Shown in pieces: positions 1 to 6,294 of a stretch of 9,190 bases of DNA (within the stretch, counting starts at the first letter, position 1; each line of letters opens with the position of its first letter). The notes below the pieces were generated by a model. It saw only the letters and a list, made by a program, of their open reading frames with translations. It had not been told where the DNA came from and searched no databases. Source of the stretch: an uncultured Bacteroidota bacterium (GTDB taxonomy: Bacteria; Bacteroidota; Bacteroidia; NS11-12g; UBA955); contig CAIRMY010000194.1 of NCBI GenBank assembly GCA_903879775.1, positions 1-9,190 of the forward strand, given 5' to 3'. The position numbers and the translations under genes are program-made.

Positions 1-146
1 AGAGGGTATATTATTCAGAACCAAAAGAATATGGGGTTGGAAGATTTGAAATAGAGATAGATTTGAGGGATATGCGCAAGGGAAATTATGTGGTACAATT
101 GAATGCATCGAAGAAGAGTGTGAGTAGATTGTTGGTTGTGAAATAA
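1..146 (+). CDS. C-terminal end of a probable secreted protein (T9SS-like tail), partial
   Basis: An open frame enters from the left edge (first full codon at position 3) and ends at the TAA at 144-146, giving 47 residues. The last part reads DLRDMRKGNYVVQL, a short polar turn, then SRLLVVK. This resembles the type A sorting domain of the Bacteroidota type IX secretion system: a G-x-Y-x-V-x-L strand, a short turn, then a final basic-hydrophobic strand ending in Lys. In such proteins the tail directs export across the outer membrane and is removed. The functional domain lies outside the window, so nothing can be said of its activity. The match rests on pattern alone and the fragment is short; it could be the end of another beta-rich protein. 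Confidence 0.55.
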   Translation, partial: RVYYSEPKEYGVGRFEIEIDLRDMRKGNYVVQLNASKKSVSRLLVVK

Positions 147-204
147 AAGTTTAATTTAGAAGATATTGATTTCCAATCAATTGCTAAAAAATTTCAAAAA
201 CTTC

Positions 205-233
205 TTGACAAAAAGAAAAAATCATTATCTTTG
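205..233 (+). promoter_or_regulatory. Bacteroidota-type promoter for tRNA-Gln (and probably prs-rplY)
   Basis: TTG at 205-207 (within TTGACA) is followed after 18 nt by TATCTTTG at 226-233, a full match to the Bacteroidota -7 element TAnnTTTG with its -33 TTG. Transcription would begin about 4-7 nt downstream, near 238-240, a few bases before the mature 5' end of the tRNA at 246. No similar pair is seen between the tRNA and prs. Confidence 0.75.
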
Positions 234-245
234 CAGTCCGAAAAT

Positions 246-318
246 TGTCCGATGGTGTAACTGGCAACACGTCTGGTTTTGGTCCAGAAGAGTCTAGGTT
301 CGAGCCCTAGTCGGACAA
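246..318 (+). tRNA. tRNA-Gln (anticodon UUG)
   Basis: A complete cloverleaf can be folded by hand. The 7-bp acceptor stem is TGTCCGA (246-252) with TCGGACA (311-317), and A318 is the discriminator. The D stem is GTGT (255-258) with ACAC (267-270). The anticodon stem is TCTGG (272-276) with CCAGA (284-288), with the loop TTTTGGT at 277-283, which puts the anticodon TTG at 279-281 and reads CAA/CAG (Gln). The T stem is CTAGG (294-298) with CCTAG (306-310) around the loop TTCGAGC. The 3' CCA is not encoded (ACA follows), so it must be added after transcription. The gene lies 60 nt before prs with no terminator between them. Confidence 0.97.
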
Positions 319-378
319 CAAAAGCAGGTTTGATGATATCCGTGCCCAAAGGCATTGAGAGAAAGTAAAATCGAAGTT

Positions 379-1362
379 ATGGCATCATTAATACATCCAG
401 TAAAAATATTCGGCGGTTCCGCGTCTGATTCCCTCACTAAAAATATTTGCGAGTACTATGGTTCTGCGCCAGGTGATTTAATCGTTAGTCGTTTTAGCGA
501 CGGTGAATTCCAACCAAATTTTCAAGAAAGTGTTCGCGGTTGCGATGTCTTTATTGTGCAAAGCACGTATCCGAATAGCGACAATATCATGGAGCTTTTG
601 ATGGCCATTGATGCCGCTAAAAGAGCGAGTGCAAATTACATCACTGCCGTAATTCCTTATTATGGTTATGCACGCCAAGATCGCAAAGACAAGCCTAGAG
701 TTTCTATTGCTTCTAAATTAGTGGCAGATCTATTGGGAACAGCTGGTGCGAATCGTGTAATGACCATGGAATTGCATGCGCCTCAGATTCAGGGATATTT
801 TAATTTTCCTGTTGACCACTTAGAAAGTTCTATCATTTTTGTACCATATATAAGGGCACTAAGCCAAGACAACTTGGTTATTGCTGCACCAGATGTTGGG
901 GCGAGTAACCGTATTCGTGAAGTTGCTAAGGCATTAAACCTCCCGATGGTTATTTGCGACAAAGAACGTAAACGCGCCAATGAAATTGCAAATATGACAG
1001 TTATTGGCGATGTTGAAGGTAAAGATGTTGTTTTAATTGATGATATTATCGATACCGGTGGAACGCTTTGCAAAGCGGCTGCTATGATGATGGAAAAAGG
1101 TGCGAGAACGGTGAGAGCACTTTGTTGCCATCCAGTATTAAGTGGTAAAGCTTACGAAAATATTCAAAACTCTGTTTTAACTGAATTGGTTGTCACTGAT
1201 ACCATTCCGTTGAAACAGCATATAGATAAAATTAAGGTACTTTCGGTTGCTCCTCTTTTCGCGAGAGCTATTCGAAATGTTCATGAAAATGGAAGTATTA
1301 GTTCACTATTTAAACAAGTATTTACTTCTCAAACAAATTTAGAACTCAAACAAAATCAATAA
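379..1362 (+). CDS. prs: ribose-phosphate pyrophosphokinase (PRPP synthase)
   Basis: Makes PRPP from ribose 5-phosphate and ATP in the cytoplasm, feeding purine, pyrimidine, NAD, His and Trp synthesis. The 327-residue protein is close to the usual class I length. Visible motifs: FSDGE (39-43), the flexible loop YARQDRKDKPR (97-107), the ATP-site HAPQIQGYF (133-141), catalytic K195 and R197 in CDKERKR, and the PRPP-binding loop VVLIDDIIDTGGT (217-229). I chose the ATG at 379 (MASLIHPVKIFGG); the frame stays open upstream to a TTG at 355, but those eight residues are not typical of the family. Residues 171-178 read PDVGASNR where most family members have PDxGG, so one glycine is Ala. The gene sits 60 nt after tRNA-Gln and 18 nt before rplY, and probably uses the tRNA promoter. 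The prs-rplY order fits a nucleotide/translation growth operon. Confidence 0.96.
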   Translation: MASLIHPVKIFGGSASDSLTKNICEYYGSAPGDLIVSRFSDGEFQPNFQESVRGCDVFIVQSTYPNSDNIMELLMAIDAAKRASANYITAVIPYYGYARQDRKDKPRVSIASKLVADLLGTAGANRVMTMELHAPQIQGYFNFPVDHLESSIIFVPYIRALSQDNLVIAAPDVGASNRIREVAKALNLPMVICDKERKRANEIANMTVIGDVEGKDVVLIDDIIDTGGTLCKAAAMMMEKGARTVRALCCHPVLSGKAYENIQNSVLTELVVTDTIPLKQHIDKIKVLSVAPLFARAIRNVHENGSISSLFKQVFTSQTNLELKQNQ

Positions 1363-1380
1363 TTTATTTAATCACAAAAT

Positions 1381-1962
1381 ATGAAAACCATTTTATTAAA
1401 AGGTGAAATGCGCAGTGAAGTTGGTACAAGAACTGCAAAAGCATTACGTAACGAAGGAAAAGTTCCTTGCGTTCTTTACAGCGAAGGAAAAGAGGCAACT
1501 CATTTCGCTATTTACCAAGCAGATTTCAAAAACCTAGTTTATACCCCTAACGTATATAAAGTTCGCTTAAACTTGGATGGTACTAACCACGAATCAATTT
1601 TGCAAGATATTCAATTTCATCCTGTTTCTGATGCAATTATACATGCTGATTTTATGTCGGTTGATGCAAGCAAGAAAGTGATTATGGAAGTTCCGATTCG
1701 TGTAGTCGGTAATTCTCCTGGAGTTCGTGCAGGTGGTAAATTGGTAACAAAAATTAACCGCTTACGTGTAAGAGGACTTATTGCTGATATGCCTGATTTT
1801 ATTGATGTTGTCATCGATACTTTAGAAATCGGTCAAAGTGCTAAAGTTCGTCAAATTGAAGTTGTCAATTTGGAAATTTTAGATGCGAAAGAAAATGCAA
1901 TAGTTTCAGTTAAAACAACGCGTGCGTTGATGCAAGCAGCTGCTGAAGCAGGTAAAAAATAA
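1381..1962 (+). CDS. rplY: 50S ribosomal protein bL25, long Ctc/TL5 type
   Basis: Binds 5S rRNA in the central protuberance of the large ribosomal subunit. The 193 residues fit the two-domain form (Ctc in Bacillus, TL5 in Thermus) rather than the roughly 95-residue E. coli L25. The N-terminal 5S-binding domain (about 1-90) contains RSEVGTRTAKALRNEGKVPCVLY (11-33), the usual G-[ST]-R-x-A-[KR]-x-L-R-x-x-G-x-[VI]-P-x-[VI]-x-Y pattern, and ILQDIQFHPVSDAIIHADF (73-91). The C-terminal beta domain starts with the typical VIMEVPIRVVGNSPGVRAGG segment and ends in an Ala/Lys-rich tail. The gene begins 18 nt after prs with no promoter between, so the two are read together. It is followed by a terminator. 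The start has no Shine-Dalgarno, only an A-rich leader, which is normal in this phylum. Confidence 0.95.
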   Translation: MKTILLKGEMRSEVGTRTAKALRNEGKVPCVLYSEGKEATHFAIYQADFKNLVYTPNVYKVRLNLDGTNHESILQDIQFHPVSDAIIHADFMSVDASKKVIMEVPIRVVGNSPGVRAGGKLVTKINRLRVRGLIADMPDFIDVVIDTLEIGQSAKVRQIEVVNLEILDAKENAIVSVKTTRALMQAAAEAGKK

Positions 1963-1972
1963 ATTTTTTTAG

Positions 1973-2614
1973 TTAAATTTTATATGAAGAGGGCTTTTTG
2001 CCCTCTTTTTTTATTTGATTTGAGAAAATCCTTTTCCAATCGAAATATCCTTTTATCGCAATTGCAGCAAGCAACAAGTATAAAACTGCTGTAATTTTTT
2101 GATTGCCATAAAGATACATTGGAATATAAATTAGATCTACAACAATCCATACAATCCAACTTTCAACCCAATGTTTCACTTGCATGTAAAGTGCAGCAAG
2201 ACTTATGACTGTAGTTAGAGCATCAATTTCAGGGATTCGAGCAGTTGGATTTATTTTTTTGTAAAAAAATAGCCAAAGAACATAGACAATTGTTGTCAAT
2301 ACGAATAATTTGATGGCAAATTTTGGAGGGATATGGGTGATTTCTTTTTCTTTTTTTGAGGGATTCAAGCTCGACCAATACCACCAACCATAGGTTTGAA
2401 AGATTAAAAATGCAATTTGAAGGTAAGCATCTGAAAAAAAATGGTTTTTATAGAACAGCAAAAAGTAAAATACAGAGGCTATCATACTCACCGGCCAATT
2501 TAAAATTTTATTCTTCGCTGCGAGAATTACACACCAAGTTGTGAGCATAGCTGCAATGATTTCAAGCACAATTAGTTGATTTTGTTCAAAAATTGATAAA
2601 ATATTTTCAATCAT
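1973..2614 (-). CDS. pnuC: PnuC-family nicotinamide riboside (vitamin B3) transporter
   Basis: Inner-membrane facilitator of the PnuC/SWEET-like fold that lets a nucleoside-type vitamin precursor enter, usually nicotinamide riboside, where a kinase traps it for NAD synthesis. The 213 residues hold about seven hydrophobic segments (near 13-33, 38-55, 63-81, 99-118, 130-146, 149-169 and 172-189). Family marks are NWPVSMIAS (39-47), QTYGWWYW (73-80), the aromatic-acid segment ESWIVWIVVDLIYIPMY (151-167) and KGYFDWK (188-194). The relative PnuT carries thiamine and often has a TPP riboswitch in this phylum; the 98-nt upstream gap here shows none, which favours nicotinamide riboside, but the substrate is inferred. 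No NAD gene is adjacent. The gene is convergent with rplY (10 nt between stops), and residues about 203-209 are encoded across the rplY terminator hairpin. Confidence 0.9.
   Translation of the reverse strand: MIENILSIFEQNQLIVLEIIAAMLTTWCVILAAKNKILNWPVSMIASVFYFLLFYKNHFFSDAYLQIAFLIFQTYGWWYWSSLNPSKKEKEITHIPPKFAIKLFVLTTIVYVLWLFFYKKINPTARIPEIDALTTVISLAALYMQVKHWVESWIVWIVVDLIYIPMYLYGNQKITAVLYLLLAAIAIKGYFDWKRIFSNQIKKEGKKPSSYKI
1987..2013 (+). terminator. intrinsic terminator of the prs-rplY unit
   Basis: AAGAGGGC (1987-1994), loop TTTTT, and GCCCTCTT (2000-2007) form a perfect 8-bp stem, followed by a T run. It lies 25 nt after the rplY stop. In the other direction no T run follows the stem, so it looks one-way. 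It lies inside the last codons of pnuC on the opposite strand. Confidence 0.85.
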
Positions 2615-2634
2615 TTATTTTTCTTTCGTGGGTT

Positions 2635-2642
2635 CAAAGGTA
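2635..2642 (-). promoter_or_regulatory. possible -7 element for pnuC
   Basis: Read on the minus strand the sequence is TACCTTTG, a match to TAnnTTTG, about 20 nt before the pnuC start codon. No good TTG is found at the expected -33 spacing; the nearest lies at 2678-2680, which is too far. The site is therefore only partly supported. Confidence 0.4.
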
Positions 2643-2659
2643 ATTCTTGTAGATAAACG

Positions 2660-2690
2660 TTGCACTTAAAAATAATACAACGTAAATTTG
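2660..2690 (+). promoter_or_regulatory. Bacteroidota-type promoter for superoxide dismutase
   Basis: TTG at 2660-2662 and TAAATTTG at 2683-2690 are 20 nt apart, which fits the Bacteroidota consensus. The expected start near 2695 leaves a leader of about 18 nt before the ATG at 2713. No clear operator palindrome is visible next to it, so any redox or metal control is not shown by the sequence. Confidence 0.7.
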
Positions 2691-2712
2691 TTAAAACTAA
2701 TCACAAAAAAAT

Positions 2713-3318
2713 ATGTTCGAATTACCAAAATTACCTTACGAATTGAATGCTCTTGAGCCGCATATTGATGCTAAAACCATGGAAATTCACCATGGAAAAC
2801 ACCATCAAGCTTATATTAATAACCTTAACAATGCAATCAAAGGCACTGCTGCTGAAGGGATGACATTGTTAGAGATGATGGGCTCTATGAGCAAGTTTAC
2901 ACCAGCTATTCGCAATAATGGTGGTGGACATTTTAACCATAGTTTGTTTTGGACAATTATGGGACCAAACGCAGGTGGTGAACCTACTGGAGCTTTGAAG
3001 GATGCTATTGTTGCTACTTTTGGAAGTTTCGATGCTTTTAAAGAGCAATTCGCAAGTGCCGGTGCAACTCGTTTTGGAAGTGGTTGGGCTTGGTTAATTG
3101 TTCACGATCATAAATTGGTGATTACCTCTACTCCGAATCAAGACAATCCTTTAATGGATATTGCTGAAGTCAAAGGCACTCCAATTCTTGGTTTAGATGT
3201 ATGGGAACATGCTTATTATTTGCATTACCAAAACCGTAGACCAGATTATATTGGTGCATTTTGGAATGTAGTTAATTGGAATAAAGTTTCTGAATTATTT
3301 GCAGAAGCAACAAAATAA
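2713..3318 (+). CDS. sodA: superoxide dismutase, Fe/Mn family (Mn-type marks)
   Basis: Converts superoxide to oxygen and hydrogen peroxide. The 201-residue protein is full length and has no signal peptide, so it should act in the cytoplasm. The four metal ligands are H26 (in MEIHHGKHH), H76 (in GGHFNHSLFW), D162 and H166 (in LDVWEHAYYLHYQN). The helical hairpin domain covers about 1-85 and the alpha/beta domain about 90-201. The outer-sphere glutamine comes from the C-terminal domain (Q143 in NQDNPL) and glycine occupies the other site (G72); both are typical of Mn enzymes, though some relatives also use iron. The gene has its own promoter and terminator and is divergent from pnuC, so it is probably read alone. 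Confidence 0.95.
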   Translation: MFELPKLPYELNALEPHIDAKTMEIHHGKHHQAYINNLNNAIKGTAAEGMTLLEMMGSMSKFTPAIRNNGGGHFNHSLFWTIMGPNAGGEPTGALKDAIVATFGSFDAFKEQFASAGATRFGSGWAWLIVHDHKLVITSTPNQDNPLMDIAEVKGTPILGLDVWEHAYYLHYQNRRPDYIGAFWNVVNWNKVSELFAEATK

Positions 3319-3340
3319 TTTTTCAAAAAAACAAATATTG

Positions 3341-3373
3341 AAAAAGCCATTGCAACGCAATGGCTTTTTTTTT
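3341..3373 (+). terminator. terminator of sodA, possibly bidirectional
   Basis: GCCATTGC (3346-3353), loop AAC, GCAATGGC (3357-3364), extended by AAAAA/TTTTT on the outside, gives up to 13 bp, with a T run to 3373. It begins 22 nt after the sodA stop. The minus-strand AlbA_2 gene stops at 3372, and the complement also has T-rich DNA beyond the stem, so the hairpin may end both convergent units. Confidence 0.88.
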
Positions 3374-3992
3374 AAAACAGCGTGAAAAACTCTGTTTTTT
3401 CTAAAGTATGGCTTCTTATTGCCTGAATTCTCATTAAATCTACTAAAATTCTACCGACCCTTCGATTGCCAAGATTGAACATTTTGCACAATTCTGATTG
3501 CGTTACGCGGTCGTTTTCCCTCAAATATGACAATATATTTTGTTCGATTTTGCCTAATGTTATTTTCGCCGAATGTTTTTTAGCGTGCATGAAGTCAACA
3601 GTGGTTTTAGAGGCGAGAATACAATTGTCGTTCACTCTTACGTAAACCCACCATTTTTCATCTTCGCCTTTGGCGTAATAAGGTTGATTTTCGCCAATTG
3701 GAATTGTAACCAATAAAACAGATTTTCCTTCAATTGTATGGGGTTCAACCGTGAATTCAATCTCCGGCTTAGCATAAAAACTTGCTGCCAATTCAAGCAT
3801 ATGAAATTCTTCCTCTGCTTTGATACCTGCAATACTTCCGTTATCTCTTACACCAATAAGCAATATTCCGCCATGTGTATTGGCAAAACTCACCATAGAT
3901 TTGGCAATTTTGTGTGGATTTTGGATGAGTTGTTTAAAATCTAAACTCACACCTTCGCCTTGTTCGATGAGTTTTTTTATTTTTTGGCTCAT
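3372..3992 (-). CDS. AlbA_2 (Schlafen-type) domain protein, putative regulator
   Basis: The 206-residue protein matches the small AlbA_2 proteins often labelled 'ATP-binding protein' or 'putative DNA-binding transcriptional regulator'. The N-terminal AlbA_2 domain (about 8-130) shows the family run: an acidic/aromatic start LDFKQL (17-22), then AKSMVSFANTHGG (30-42) and LLIGVRDNGSIAGI (44-57), followed by a strand region with WWVYVRVNDN (114-123). A C-terminal winged-helix-like part (about 145-206) has VTQSELCKMFNLGNRRVGRI (163-182) as a likely recognition region. Its biochemical role is not established; nucleic-acid binding is inferred. Its ATG overlaps the stop of the M16 peptidase gene by 4 bases (ATGA), so the two are probably co-translated and may act together. 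No promoter of its own is seen. Confidence 0.82.
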   Translation of the reverse strand: MSQKIKKLIEQGEGVSLDFKQLIQNPHKIAKSMVSFANTHGGILLIGVRDNGSIAGIKAEEEFHMLELAASFYAKPEIEFTVEPHTIEGKSVLLVTIPIGENQPYYAKGEDEKWWVYVRVNDNCILASKTTVDFMHAKKHSAKITLGKIEQNILSYLRENDRVTQSELCKMFNLGNRRVGRILVDLMRIQAIRSHTLEKTEFFTLF

Positions 3993-5230
3993 TTTTCTGG
4001 AAGATATTGCAAATGACTGAAGTTCTCGAAATCAAAAACCTCATTTGCTATATCTAACAATTGTTCGGCTGTTAGGTTTTTAATTTTTTGGATGGTTTCT
4101 TGAATACTCATTGCTTTATTGTGTTTCAAGATTCCTTTTCCAATATGAATCATCAATCCATTTTTAGATTCATTGCCCATGATAATTTGCCCAATAAATT
4201 GATTTTTAGCTTGACTTAACTGAACTTTTCCTAATTTTTGTTCTTTTAATTTTTTAAGCTCTTTTTTAATCAGTTCAATCGATTTATCGATATATTTTTC
4301 TTCCGCACTTAAATAACAATGGAAAAGTCCACCATCATAGAATGCTTGATACCCACTTTCCACGTGGTAAGTATAACCATATTTTTCTCGGATAGATAAG
4401 TTAAGACGGCTATTCATTCCAGGGCCTCCCAATAAATTATTTAAAAGAAGCAATCCAAATCTATTTTTATGATCTTCTTCGAAAGCAGGAACGCCCATTA
4501 TTGCGTATGCATTGCTAAAATCACTTTCCTTTTTTTGAAAGGATGGTTTATAGATTATTGGAGATTTCTTGTGATCGGGAACAGTAATGTTTCTATTTTC
4601 TTGAGGGAGAAATTTGTTTAAATTATATATCACTTTGTCAATGGAAACATTTCCTACCACCGCAAAAACCATATTTGGGTATTGGTAGTGGTTATCTACA
4701 AACTGTTGCAATGAGTCTCGGGTAATTAGATCAACAGAATCTGGAGTTCCAAGAATATTATGAGCAAGGGGGTGATCGCCAAAAATAATTTCTTGAAATT
4801 CATCATAAATATTCTCTTCTGGGGTGTCGAGATACATATTAATTTCGTCTTTAATTACCTTTTTTTCTTTGATTAATTCGGAATCTGGCAAGGTTGATCG
4901 AAATGTTACATCACATAAAATATCAATGGCTCTGCTCAAATGTCGTTTTTCAACAGCAGCATAGATTGCTGTCATTTCTTTGGTTGTAAATGCATTTAAT
5001 TCGCCTCCAACAACTTCTAAATGATTTAAAACATGAATGGTTTTTCTTTTTTGTGTGCCTTTGAAGACCATGTGTTCAAGGGCATGTGCTAAACCTGGAA
5101 TTTCTCCATCATTTCTGCTTCCGGCATGGATAATAAAGCCACAATGCACGAGTAAAGTTGAAGAGATTTTCAGATGAGCCACCCTTAAACCATTGTCTAA
5201 TGTATATAATTGATATTCTTTACGACTCAT
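3989..5230 (-). CDS. M16 family zinc metallopeptidase (pitrilysin/processing-peptidase type)
   Basis: A 413-residue, two-half M16B-type protein like the subunits of mitochondrial processing peptidase and bacterial YmxG/PqqL relatives. The inverted zinc motif HALEH is at 49-53 (ligands H49 and H53, catalytic E52), with the third ligand E129 in VIKDEINMYLD about 75 residues on. The second half is non-catalytic and carries SRLNLSIREKYGYTYHVESG, the usual R-x-x-x-Y substrate-end motif. Members cut short peptides or presequences inside a closed chamber, usually as dimers. No signal peptide is visible, so a cytoplasmic place is likely. I chose the ATG at 5228-5230 (MSRKEYQLYTLDNGLRV); an in-frame TTG at 5239 would overlap the predicted -7 element. 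The gene leads the M16-AlbA_2 pair. Confidence 0.92.
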   Translation of the reverse strand: MSRKEYQLYTLDNGLRVAHLKISSTLLVHCGFIIHAGSRNDGEIPGLAHALEHMVFKGTQKRKTIHVLNHLEVVGGELNAFTTKEMTAIYAAVEKRHLSRAIDILCDVTFRSTLPDSELIKEKKVIKDEINMYLDTPEENIYDEFQEIIFGDHPLAHNILGTPDSVDLITRDSLQQFVDNHYQYPNMVFAVVGNVSIDKVIYNLNKFLPQENRNITVPDHKKSPIIYKPSFQKKESDFSNAYAIMGVPAFEEDHKNRFGLLLLNNLLGGPGMNSRLNLSIREKYGYTYHVESGYQAFYDGGLFHCYLSAEEKYIDKSIELIKKELKKLKEQKLGKVQLSQAKNQFIGQIIMGNESKNGLMIHIGKGILKHNKAMSIQETIQKIKNLTAEQLLDIANEVFDFENFSHLQYLPEK

Positions 5231-5236
5231 TTGATG

Positions 5237-5244
5237 CAAATTTA
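5237..5244 (-). promoter_or_regulatory. -7 element for the M16-AlbA_2 unit
   Basis: Minus-strand TAAATTTG matches TAnnTTTG and ends only 6 nt before the ATG at 5230. Transcription would then begin within a few bases of the start codon. No clear -33 TTG lies at the expected spacing. Confidence 0.5.
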
Positions 5245-5258
5245 CCTATCGTTTGCCG

Positions 5259-5266
5259 TATTTTTG
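5259..5266 (+). promoter_or_regulatory. -7 element for the DHH phosphoesterase operon
   Basis: TATTTTTG matches TAnnTTTG and ends 8 nt before the ATG at 5275, predicting a leader of only a few bases. The nearest upstream TTG (5231-5233) is 25 nt away, somewhat too far, so the match is partial. Confidence 0.45.
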
Positions 5267-5274
5267 CAGAAGTA

Positions 5275-6294
5275 ATGAGAATTGATTCAACAGATTTATT
5301 GGTAGAGAGGCTAAAACTCAAGCAATATAAGCGTGCAGTGATTACAACACATCACAAACCTGATGGTGATGCAATGGGTTCATCGCTCGGATTATATGGG
5401 TTTTTGAAGCAAATGATTGACCAGGTGTATGTCATTACGCCTACAGATTATGCTGATTTTCTATCGTGGTTACCAGAAAATGATTCTGTAATTATTTATG
5501 AAGGAAACGAATCAAGAGTAAAAGATCTTTTAAAGGAGACAGATTTGGTGTTTTGTTTGGATTTTAACCGATTATCTAGAATCAATCAATTAGGTGAATT
5601 GATTGGTGAAATGAGCATTGACAAAGTTATGATAGACCATCATTTGGACCCGGAAAACTTTTCTACTTTTACTTATTGGGATAATCATTCTAGTAGTACA
5701 TGTGAGTTGGTTTTTGAATGGATAGAAGATTGTTTTGGACCTGATTTTGTAACCCAACCGATGGCTGACTGTTTCTATACTGGTTTAATGACAGACACTG
5801 GAAATTTCCAACACAACAATACGAAGCCAAAAACGCATATCATTGCTGCAAAATTGATGGAGCATGGTGCACAGCATATTCAGATACATGAGCGTATTTA
5901 TGATGTTTTTAGCCCCGATAGAAGTCGTTTATTTGGCTACTGCTTATATCATAAAATGGAATTGATTGAAGATGGTAAAGTGGCTTTAATGTCCCTCAAT
6001 AAAGAAGAATTGGAAATGTTCAATGTAAAAACTGGAGATACTGAGGGTTTGGTTAATTTTGGATTGAGTATTTTGGGAGTTGTGATGAGTGTTTTGATCA
6101 TTGACAGAACAGAAAGGGTGAAAATGAGTTTCAGAAGCAAGGGTGATTTCGCGGTGAATGAATATTCAGCAAAATATTTCAGTGGCGGTGGACATAAAAA
6201 TGCATCTGGAGGTCAAAGTGAAGATACCCTAGAGAATACAATTTTAAAGTTTAAAGAAACAATAAAAAACTATAAAGAGGAGTTAAATAAATGA
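5275..6294 (+). CDS. nrnA: DHH/DHHA1 phosphoesterase, NrnA-like (nanoRNase / pAp phosphatase)
   Basis: A 339-residue protein of the family that trims 2-5-nt RNAs to mononucleotides and, in several members, removes the 3' phosphate of pAp, using Mn ions. The DHH domain shows motif I HHKPDGDAMGSS (26-37; D30, D32), motif II CLDFNR (94-99; D96), the name motif MIDHH (119-123) and motif IV TDTGNF (173-178; D174). The C-terminal DHHA1 substrate domain carries GGGHKNASGG (304-313). All expected metal and substrate residues are in place. I chose the ATG at 5275 (MRIDSTDLLV): the frame is open further upstream, but that part would run through the divergent promoter region and into the M16 gene. The stop overlaps the FKBP start by 4 bases. 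Related cyclic dinucleotide phosphodiesterases (GdpP) have extra N-terminal domains that are absent here. Confidence 0.9.
   Translation: MRIDSTDLLVERLKLKQYKRAVITTHHKPDGDAMGSSLGLYGFLKQMIDQVYVITPTDYADFLSWLPENDSVIIYEGNESRVKDLLKETDLVFCLDFNRLSRINQLGELIGEMSIDKVMIDHHLDPENFSTFTYWDNHSSSTCELVFEWIEDCFGPDFVTQPMADCFYTGLMTDTGNFQHNNTKPKTHIIAAKLMEHGAQHIQIHERIYDVFSPDRSRLFGYCLYHKMELIEDGKVALMSLNKEELEMFNVKTGDTEGLVNFGLSILGVVMSVLIIDRTERVKMSFRSKGDFAVNEYSAKYFSGGGHKNASGGQSEDTLENTILKFKETIKNYKEELNK
6276..6282 (+). promoter_or_regulatory. Shine-Dalgarno-like site before the FKBP gene
   Basis: AGAGGAG lies 8 nt before the ATG at 6291, inside the last codons of the DHH gene. It is a good match to the 16S anti-SD, whereas the other starts in this window have only A-rich leaders. 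It may support re-initiation at the ATGA overlap, or simply reflect the codons for Lys-Glu-Glu. Confidence 0.45.

Noticed and set aside
165..181. Inverted repeat ATTGATT-TCC-AATCAAT after the first partial gene
   Set aside because: The stem is only 7 bp, A/T-rich, and has no T run after it, so it is a poor terminator. It may be an operator or chance, and nothing else supports it.
246..318. tRNA-Gln as an integration site for a mobile element
   Set aside because: No second copy of the tRNA 3' end, no integrase and no foreign-looking genes are present; core genes follow directly.
343..354. Small hairpin TGCC-CAAA-GGCA in the leader before prs, considered as a riboswitch or attenuator
   Set aside because: Only 4 bp with no T run and no wider fold recognised; the 60-nt space is too short for a known PRPP or purine riboswitch.
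355..378. Upstream TTG start for prs adding eight residues
   Set aside because: The extra residues do not resemble family N-termini, and the ATG at 379 begins a normal Prs sequence.
2615..2712. TPP riboswitch upstream of pnuC
   Set aside because: The 98-nt gap lacks the conserved TPP-aptamer core motifs such as CTGAGA, and it is already occupied by promoter boxes.
5158..5274. Longer N-terminus for the DHH phosphoesterase
   Set aside because: It would overlap the start of the divergent M16 gene and read through the promoter boxes; the family sequence begins near the ATG at 5275.
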